NCBI RefSeq assembly: GCF_002835465.1
Contig: NZ_PIZM01000002.1
Coordinates: 1 to 64,000, forward strand
From: Psychromonas sp. psych-6C06
GTDB lineage: Bacteria; Pseudomonadota; Gammaproteobacteria; Enterobacterales; Psychromonadaceae
Direction: 5' to 3'
Length of the DNA stretch: 64,000 bases
The translations under genes and the position numbers were made by a program. Position 1 is the stretch's first letter. Every line of letters starts with the position of its first letter. Below the pieces are notes generated by a model. That model saw only the letters and a list, made by a program, of their open reading frames with translations, was not told where the DNA came from and searched no databases. Positions 58,427 to 64,000 of this stretch are shown here, piece by piece.

Positions 58427-58443
58427 ATTTGCAAATTGCGAAA
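58427..58443 (+). promoter_or_regulatory. Candidate SypG-type enhancer upstream of sypA
   Basis: ATTTGCA-AAT-TGCGAAA: an imperfect inverted repeat of the same design as at 34851 and 50792. Its centre (58435) is 94 bp upstream of the -12 GC, 12 bp (about one helical turn) nearer than at the other two. A CATTGCA half-site lies at 58415-58421. Confidence 0.55.
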
Positions 58444-58514
58444 AACTAACCTTAAAAAACCATAAAAAACGCCTAAAAAACCGTAAGCAATTGTTTTTAA
58501 ATAACATAATATTT

Positions 58515-58531
58515 TAGGCACACCCCCTGCA
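58515..58531 (+). promoter_or_regulatory. Sigma-54 promoter upstream of sypA
   Basis: TAGGCACACCCCCTGCA: GG at 58517-58518, GC at 58529-58530, 10 bases between, with GGCAC at -24. It lies 39 bp before the sypA ATG. Confidence 0.75.
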
Positions 58532-58569
58532 ATACCCCATATATCTTCAACAACCTATGGGTGATAACG

Positions 58570-58911
58570 ATGAATATTATACAACTAGACAACAACGATC
58601 GTGCGCTTATGATTCAACTAAGCGGTGAAATGGATGCGCAAGGATGCAGTAAAATCCGTCCCGATTTAGAACAAGTAACTCAGCAACAACAGCCTCACGT
58701 CATAATCGATCTCAATGCAGTCAGCTTTATCGACTCATCTGGTATCGGCGCCATTGTGTTTCTATTTAAACGTTTAAAGGCACAAAATCGTAACTTAGAA
58801 ATTATTGGCGTTCAGGGGCAACCTAAAGAGTTAATGCAGCTACTTCGTATGGACTCTGCAATTCCAATGCAATACCTTACTGAATCACAGGAGGCCCTAT
58901 GCGCGCAATAA
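58570..58911 (+). CDS. sypA: STAS-domain anti-sigma-antagonist-like regulator, SypA-like
   Basis: A 113-residue single STAS domain. The phosphorylation loop reads VSFIDSSGIGAIVF. From ATG 58570, the first serine of DSSG is residue 56, the serine known to be phosphorylated in V. fischeri SypA. That agreement supports this start over the in-frame GTG at 58561. In V. fischeri unphosphorylated SypA promotes biofilm formation, and the SypE kinase/phosphatase sets its state; a SypE-like gene closes this window. It is the first gene of the A-B-C-D-E unit behind a sigma-54 promoter. Confidence 0.88.
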   Translation: MNIIQLDNNDRALMIQLSGEMDAQGCSKIRPDLEQVTQQQQPHVIIDLNAVSFIDSSGIGAIVFLFKRLKAQNRNLEIIGVQGQPKELMQLLRMDSAIPMQYLTESQEALCAQ

Positions 58912-59777
58912 TGCCTCCACTATGTCTTGCTATATTGTTAAGCACGGCAGGCTGTTCAACGACAGCCCCTAAAGGGCAAGGTGGTTTTGCTGAACATGAC
59001 TATAGCCGTGATGCAAGTAGCGACGATGACTATATTAATAACTATAGCGAATCACAAAGCCATCCGATTGGTCTGGAAAATGCCCTTTATTTTGAGCAAC
59101 AGTTATCAAAGCGTCACCTCGACAGCTTAATTATTGCGGGTGCGAATATCTGTTTTCCAGCAACTGTCAAGACAGCAAAGATTCGCCAAGCACGCATTTC
59201 ACGTGAGCTACAAGGTGGTTTAAAAGAAGATGCAGCAAACGATTTAATCATTCAACGAGATCAGTTAAACCGTTTAGAGCGTCGCCTTAATTATGTGCAG
59301 ATGCAAGAGAGTTGTTTACCAAGTTCATCGGCCAATACAGCCACATTGTCAGATGCAAGTAACGCTTCGCAAGCAAACAACTTAACAGCGGAAAAATTAG
59401 CGTATATCAGCACGTTATTAAACAATAATAATCAGTTTGTTGTTAACTCTAGTGAGCTTAACCCGCGTTATATCGGTCAACTTTCTGAAGCGTCACAGTT
59501 ATTACGCGATCATCCTCAATATCATCTTAAGCTGACAGGCCACAGTGATAAAACCGGAAACTCAGAACGTAATTTAAAACTTTCTATCGCTCGAGCAACA
59601 CAGGTAGAGCGTTACCTGCTGATTTTTGGTTTTAACCCCAACAATATTAGCGTTCATGGTAGTGGCGAAAAAGAGCCTTTATTTACCCAAGATAAAGCCC
59701 CTGCACGACTTGTTAACCGTCGCGTCAGCATTGAGTTATTCGAACAGAGTCCTTCATTAGAGGTAATGCCACTATGA
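58899..59777 (+). CDS. sypB: OmpA-domain lipoprotein, SypB-like
   Basis: A 292-residue outer-membrane lipoprotein. The signal peptide ends in a lipobox LSTAGC (Cys19). A variable middle (helical, about 60-160) is followed by a C-terminal OmpA peptidoglycan-binding domain (about 180-285; LTGHSDKTGNSERNLKLSIA, VNRRVSIELF). AGGAGG precedes the ATG, which overlaps the sypA end by 13 bp. It probably anchors the export apparatus to peptidoglycan. Confidence 0.88.
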   Translation: MRAIMPPLCLAILLSTAGCSTTAPKGQGGFAEHDYSRDASSDDDYINNYSESQSHPIGLENALYFEQQLSKRHLDSLIIAGANICFPATVKTAKIRQARISRELQGGLKEDAANDLIIQRDQLNRLERRLNYVQMQESCLPSSSANTATLSDASNASQANNLTAEKLAYISTLLNNNNQFVVNSSELNPRYIGQLSEASQLLRDHPQYHLKLTGHSDKTGNSERNLKLSIARATQVERYLLIFGFNPNNISVHGSGEKEPLFTQDKAPARLVNRRVSIELFEQSPSLEVMPL

Positions 59778-61891
59778 ATATCTTAAACTTGAAACGTTAT
59801 TTCGCGCTGCTAATCCTGTTCACATCATCTATGATAGTGAGCGCCAACTCTATCGAGTATCAGATCCAAAATGGTGATCTTTTACAAATATCACTTCCAG
59901 GAGAGGTAGCACTTGCACAACCTTTTCAAGTAGATAGAGAGGGACGAATTATTTTACCCGAAGTAGGTGCGATGCAGGTTAGTGGCTTAACAATTGCAGC
60001 GATGACGCGTCAAGTTAGCGATAAACTTAAACAAGTTTATCTTGATATCGATAACCTCAATATTTACCTACTTAAGAAGCAGTTAATCATCAACGTTCGT
60101 GGTTATGTAGTTGAGCCAGGTGAGTTTACCCTGCAATCGGACGCTTCAATCCAATTAGCGATCTATGCTGCCGGTGGCCTACGTAAAGGGGCTCAGCTCG
60201 ATAGGTTACAACTTATTCGTAATAAAAAAACCACCGTATTTAACTATAAACAATACCTCGACAGCGGTGATAGTAGCCTGCTACCTACATTACAATCGAT
60301 GGATTCATTGTTCATCCCTGCTTCACCGATGACCGGAAACGTTGAAGTAGAATACAACCCTTCTGAATTAACTAATGCCGGCGACTCAGAAAATAATAGT
60401 AGCGCGATTAAAGTATTTGGCGAAGTGAACCACCCAGGTAGTTTTGCCTACAAAGAGTCGATGGATATTGTTGACCTATTAATGGGCTCAGGTGGCGTGA
60501 CGCGTTACGCAGGCGTTGAAAAAATTCGTGTGATAACCGATGGCAAACCCACGTTATTTAATCTAAAAAAATACCTTGATTCAGGCGATCAACAGCACCT
60601 CCCAGCCATTCAACAAGGTGCAACCATCTTTGTCCCTAAACAGGAAGAGGAGATAAAAAGTGGTGCGAATATGGTTTACGTGATGGGTGAAGTCGCGAAA
60701 CCCGGCGCTTATGAAAGCACCAAAGGCGCCACTTTTATGGATATCCTTGCCAATGCGGGCGGACCAACTCGTTTTGCAGAGTCACGCCAAATTCGAATTA
60801 TTAAAGCAGATAACAGCATCATTGCTTTCGATCTAAGCGCTTATACAGAAGGACGCATTAAAAACATTCCAACCATATCAGCGGGCGACGCAATTTTTGT
60901 TCCCGAAAAAACCGACATGAATGAGAAATCGTGGTTGAAAGTGACCCCCAATCGCGCCGTCAGAGTACTTGGGTCTGTGGTAAAACCGGGCCGAATCGAA
61001 TGGTCTGATGAGATGTCATTATTAGACCTATTAGCACACGTCGGGGGCCCAACACCTGAAGCTGATACCGCTAATATCGAAATAGTGGTACCACAGAGCA
61101 ATGGCAGCACTCAGGTACATAACTTTAACCTAAATGCATTTTTAAAAGAGGGACAGAGCGATAAGCAGTTACCCGTGATTAAAGCAGGAAGTACGATTAT
61201 GCTGCAACAGTTGCCTCAAGATCCAAGCGATAATAAATCTCAGTGGGTACGCCAATCATCGCAAAAATCGATCTATATTTTCGGACAAGTAGGCGCACCA
61301 GGCCGTTACATGTTCACTAATGAGATGAATTTTTTAGATATTTTAGCCGCCGCTGATGGCCCTACTGAACAAGCAGATCTGCGCAATATTCGTATTAATC
61401 ACCGCGATGATATGCGCAAAGGCGTGAGCAAATTAGATCTCGCTTTATATTTTGAAACCGGTGACGACCACTTATTACCGAACGTTAGAACCGGCGATAC
61501 TATCTACATTCCTGAAAAAAACCGTATCTGGTTAGACAAAAGCAAAGAGAGCACGGTACGTGTGCTAGGCGCAGTCAATAAACCCGGCCGTTACCGTTTT
61601 GATGACACCATGACACTGTTAGACCTACTCGCAGAGTCTGGCGGGACGGTAGAAGATGCTTTTATTGAAAATATTACCGTGGTTAATATGTCTTGCTGTC
61701 GCGATCAAGCACGTCGCTTTGATCTAAAAGAATTTACTCACACAGCAGCGTTTTCAGACCTCCCCGTGTTAAGAGCTGGCGATACTATCTATATTCCATA
61801 CCGAAGCGAAAGTGGTTATGAAAAATTTCGTAAAGGTTTGACAGATGTAGTTCAGATTGTCGCGCTAGGCGCATTAATTGGTCTGTTATAA
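59774..61891 (+). CDS. sypC: Polysaccharide export protein with six SLBB domains, SypC-like
   Basis: A 705-residue exported protein with a signal peptide (to about residue 25, SMIVSA-NS) and a Poly_export domain (about 27-105; YQIQNGDLLQISLPGEVALAQ). Six SLBB units follow, beginning near INVRGYVVEPGEF, IKVFGEVNHPGSF, VYVMGEVAKPGAY, VRVLGSVVKPGRI, IYIFGQVGAPGRY and VRVLGAVNKPGRY. A C-terminal hydrophobic helix (VVQIVALGALIGLL) may span the outer membrane. It is nearly twice the size of classical Wza, implying a long periplasmic stalk. It starts in an ATGA overlap with sypB. Confidence 0.9.
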   Translation: MNILNLKRYFALLILFTSSMIVSANSIEYQIQNGDLLQISLPGEVALAQPFQVDREGRIILPEVGAMQVSGLTIAAMTRQVSDKLKQVYLDIDNLNIYLLKKQLIINVRGYVVEPGEFTLQSDASIQLAIYAAGGLRKGAQLDRLQLIRNKKTTVFNYKQYLDSGDSSLLPTLQSMDSLFIPASPMTGNVEVEYNPSELTNAGDSENNSSAIKVFGEVNHPGSFAYKESMDIVDLLMGSGGVTRYAGVEKIRVITDGKPTLFNLKKYLDSGDQQHLPAIQQGATIFVPKQEEEIKSGANMVYVMGEVAKPGAYESTKGATFMDILANAGGPTRFAESRQIRIIKADNSIIAFDLSAYTEGRIKNIPTISAGDAIFVPEKTDMNEKSWLKVTPNRAVRVLGSVVKPGRIEWSDEMSLLDLLAHVGGPTPEADTANIEIVVPQSNGSTQVHNFNLNAFLKEGQSDKQLPVIKAGSTIMLQQLPQDPSDNKSQWVRQSSQKSIYIFGQVGAPGRYMFTNEMNFLDILAAADGPTEQADLRNIRINHRDDMRKGVSKLDLALYFETGDDHLLPNVRTGDTIYIPEKNRIWLDKSKESTVRVLGAVNKPGRYRFDDTMTLLDLLAESGGTVEDAFIENITVVNMSCCRDQARRFDLKEFTHTAAFSDLPVLRAGDTIYIPYRSESGYEKFRKGLTDVVQIVALGALIGLL

Positions 61892-61926
61892 ATATCAATT
61901 TATTAATACAAGTAAGGAGACAAGGT

Positions 61927-62667
61927 ATGAATATTCCCTATCACAATATGGAAATTGAACAGATATACACACAGCTACTCAGCAATCCTCGTGCCTCTAT
62001 CGCTATCTGCGCAGCGGAGCAAGGTGAAGGCGTCACCAGCCTTGCTTTTGCATTAGCGCAACGTAATTTATTAGCAGGTCATTCAACACTGTTGGTCGAC
62101 CTTAACCTTTATCGCCCTTCAATAAAAAGTTTACTTACGTTTCAGGCCGACCCGACAACCTTCGCGGGTCAAACGAATAAACACAGTAAACGATCGTTAT
62201 TAGGTTTACCGCAGTTAGTCTGTAGTGAGCAGAACAGCGCTGTACTCAATGGCGTGATTGCACCAAATAAGCGCCAACATATTATGAAGCTTCGTCAGCC
62301 TGGAGTTTTAGAACAATGTATCGAGGAGTGGCTTGAAGAATACGATACGGTGATCATTGATACTTCGCCACTCAATAGAATTAATGCACAAAATATTCCC
62401 CCAGAGCGAATTGCAGCTGCCTGTGATGGTGCAATATTGTGTGTACTTGCAGGGCGTACTCCTGAAGCGGCTATCGATAATGCCATGGTAAAATTAAACA
62501 GCACCCAAGCTCAATTATTAGGTTGTGTATTTAATGATCGCGACAACCCGACCTTAAAACAAGAGTTATTACGTGAAGTCGACCGTATCAAACCTATGCT
62601 TAACTTTATCAGCAGACCATTAAGAAATATGATCAATAAGAGCCGCTTACTGGCATTGGAAGTGTAA
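61927..62667 (+). CDS. sypD: BY-kinase-like P-loop protein, SypD-like, with altered Walker A
   Basis: A 246-residue cytoplasmic protein of the CpsD/CapB bacterial tyrosine-kinase fold, expected to work with the Wzz-like SypO. Walker A reads EQGEGVTS (31-38) with Val36 where the P-loop lysine normally sits. Walker A' is LLVDLNLYRPS (Asp58) and Walker B is TVIIDTSPL. No tyrosine-rich C-terminal tail is present (it ends NKSRLLALEV). So ATP use may be altered and classic autophosphorylation is unlikely, although the protein is otherwise complete. It has an AAGGAG site, and its stop overlaps the next ATG (TAATG). Confidence 0.83.
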   Translation: MNIPYHNMEIEQIYTQLLSNPRASIAICAAEQGEGVTSLAFALAQRNLLAGHSTLLVDLNLYRPSIKSLLTFQADPTTFAGQTNKHSKRSLLGLPQLVCSEQNSAVLNGVIAPNKRQHIMKLRQPGVLEQCIEEWLEEYDTVIIDTSPLNRINAQNIPPERIAAACDGAILCVLAGRTPEAAIDNAMVKLNSTQAQLLGCVFNDRDNPTLKQELLREVDRIKPMLNFISRPLRNMINKSRLLALEV

Positions 62668-64000
62668 TGATGGAAACGATTATAATAGAAATATTTAAAC
62701 CTGTTTCAGAGAATATTGCCCGTGAATGTCGACATGCGCTACAAGAAAGCTTTGCAGAGCAAATCCCCAACACCATTGCATCGCGTATTTTACTCTGCGT
62801 CTCTGAAGCCGTCACTAACTTAGTTGAACATAACAAGCCAGCCCCTACAGACATAGGAGTTCGTTTTTTACGAATAACAAATGGCTGGCAACTTACCGTA
62901 TTTGATAACGGCCAGACATGGGATCCGACAGCCAATTTAAATGACGACCTACTTACCGAATTTAGTGATATAGAAAGTGGCAGAGGCATCGCCCTATTGC
63001 ATGCCCAAAGTGATGCAATTAAATACCAAGCCAGTAGCAAGTTCCATGCATTTAACCAACTACAGCTATTCTGGTCACAGCCACTGCCTACCCCTAAACA
63101 AACGATTTTACTTGTTGAGGATAACAACAGTCTGCGCTTATTGTACCAAGCGTACTTGGATAAAAAGTATCATATTGTCACGGCAAGTAATGGTTATGAA
63201 GCGCTTGATAAACTCAACCAGCAACATATTGATTTGGTGTTATCAGATATTAAAATGCCTCAAATGAATGGCCTTTCACTGCGTAAAAAAATTAACCAGC
63301 AAACTAAAAAAGCATTGCTCCCCTTTGTTTTTTTAACGGCACAAGATGATGATCTCGTTCAGCAACAGGCCTCACAATTGGGTATCGATGATTACCTTAT
63401 CAAACCCGTTAACAAAGCACGTCTTTTAACCGTCATTGCGCGTGTACTTGGTCGAACACAACAGGTATACCATGGTTTGACAGAGCGCATTGATCAACAA
63501 ATTAGTGACTCATTACAACCGACATTACCAACAACTTGTGATGGCTGGAATATACAAGTAGCGACACGCAATACAGGCTCTGGTGGAGGAGATTTATTAC
63601 TGCATCACCGCCTAGAAAATATGACACAATTATTATTAACTGACATTATGGGCCATGATGATAGTGCTAAGTTTTTCTCGCATGCATATGGTGGTTATCT
63701 TCACGGGTTACTGCAATCGGTGCACAGTACACAACATGCTGGGACTATTTTAGAACAGCTATCTAATTGCGCTGCGCAAGACAAACTACTATCACAGGTA
63801 ACACTCACCTGCTGCTCGGTACAATTATTAAAAGAAGGGATCATTTCTTTTGCCAGTGCAGGACACCCAGCCCCACTACTCATTTCAGAACAGGGCATAA
63901 GTACAGTCGAAGTATCTGGCATGCTACCTGGCTTGATGGAAAACACTCAATACCAAAGTCATCAAATAACCCTGAGAAAAGGACAGCGTATTGCTCTATT
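62667..64000 (+). CDS. sypE: SypE-like response regulator with RsbW-type kinase and PP2C phosphatase domains (3' truncated by window)
   Basis: Open from ATG 62667 to the window end, 444 codons visible. Three domains appear in order. The first is an RsbW-like serine kinase (about 1-135; CVSEAVTNLVEH N-box, VFDNG, GRGIALLHA). The second is a receiver (about 148-265; ILLVEDNN, phospho-acceptor in LVLSDIKMPQMNG, FLTAQ, YLIKPV). The third is a SpoIIE-type PP2C phosphatase (from about 290; TDIMGHDDSAKF, FASAGHPAPLLI) that runs off the edge. This exact domain order is that of V. fischeri SypE, which both phosphorylates and dephosphorylates SypA. The overlap with sypD (TAATG) shows coupling. sypF and sypG may lie just beyond the edge. 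Confidence 0.92.
   Translation, partial: MMETIIIEIFKPVSENIARECRHALQESFAEQIPNTIASRILLCVSEAVTNLVEHNKPAPTDIGVRFLRITNGWQLTVFDNGQTWDPTANLNDDLLTEFSDIESGRGIALLHAQSDAIKYQASSKFHAFNQLQLFWSQPLPTPKQTILLVEDNNSLRLLYQAYLDKKYHIVTASNGYEALDKLNQQHIDLVLSDIKMPQMNGLSLRKKINQQTKKALLPFVFLTAQDDDLVQQQASQLGIDDYLIKPVNKARLLTVIARVLGRTQQVYHGLTERIDQQISDSLQPTLPTTCDGWNIQVATRNTGSGGGDLLLHHRLENMTQLLLTDIMGHDDSAKFFSHAYGGYLHGLLQSVHSTQHAGTILEQLSNCAAQDKLLSQVTLTCCSVQLLKEGIISFASAGHPAPLLISEQGISTVEVSGMLPGLMENTQYQSHQITLRKGQRIAL

Noticed and set aside
62633-63127. 164-codon open frame on the minus strand
   Set aside because: Entirely antisense to the well-supported SypE-like coding sequence.

Overview
The window reads as chromosome from an AT-rich marine gammaproteobacterium of the Psychromonas/Moritella/Vibrio type. 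That placement is inferred from gene content: a periplasmic fatty-acid cis/trans isomerase, a six-gene group-2 Mrp antiporter, a YciN-like protein, a giant VCBS adhesin with type I secretion genes, and a polysaccharide cluster built like the Vibrio fischeri syp locus. No rRNA, tRNA, CRISPR array or prophage was seen.

Layout. 1-9153: C-terminal part of a giant VCBS-repeat surface adhesin, convergent across a shared terminator with a three-gene type I secretion operon (9261-14233, minus): an HlyD-like adaptor and two ABC half-transporters whose nucleotide-binding domains are both degenerate. 14.2-24.5 kb: purU, a small secreted repeat protein, an EAL phosphodiesterase, a PhoD-like phosphatase, a PAS-degenerate GGDEF-EAL-CBS protein, uridine kinase and an M50 membrane protease. 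24.6-33 kb: cti with a DUF3299 partner, the glutathione-dependent formaldehyde pathway (frmA, fghA), a lipoprotein and a LruC/GEVED secreted protein.

33.5-64 kb holds a syp-like exopolysaccharide locus in rearranged order. sypH-I-J-K-L (33507-40354) is followed by about 10.6 kb of other genes (a methyltransferase, yciN, two unknown genes, mrpA'CDEFG, a PQQ-type sugar dehydrogenase). Then come sypM-N-O-P-Q-R plus an extra membrane-anchored endonuclease/exonuclease/phosphatase-fold gene (50953-58399), then sypA-B-C-D-E (58570 to the window edge). sypF and sypG, the sensor and the sigma-54 activator, are not in the window. Four GG-N10-GC sigma-54 promoters lie upstream of sypH, sypI, sypM and sypA. 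Each has a palindrome of the form TTNGCA-N3-TGCNAA, or a relative of it, upstream. In the sypI and sypM regions the palindrome centre is exactly 106 bp from the -12 GC. A SypG-like regulator could therefore switch the dispersed units on together.

Functional reading. The right half makes and exports a polysaccharide: glycosyltransferases, acetyltransferase, flippase, ligase/polymerase, chain-length regulator, initiating sugar transferase, OmpA lipoprotein and six-SLBB export protein. It is gated by a SypE/SypA partner switch; the SypA-like protein keeps a serine at residue 56, the phosphosite in V. fischeri. The left half makes a giant adhesin and its secretion machinery, with two c-di-GMP proteins nearby. 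Together these suggest a biofilm or attachment region. A dispersed non-coding repeat of about 165 bp occurs at least four times in intergenic DNA here, twice in gaps around the separated syp genes.
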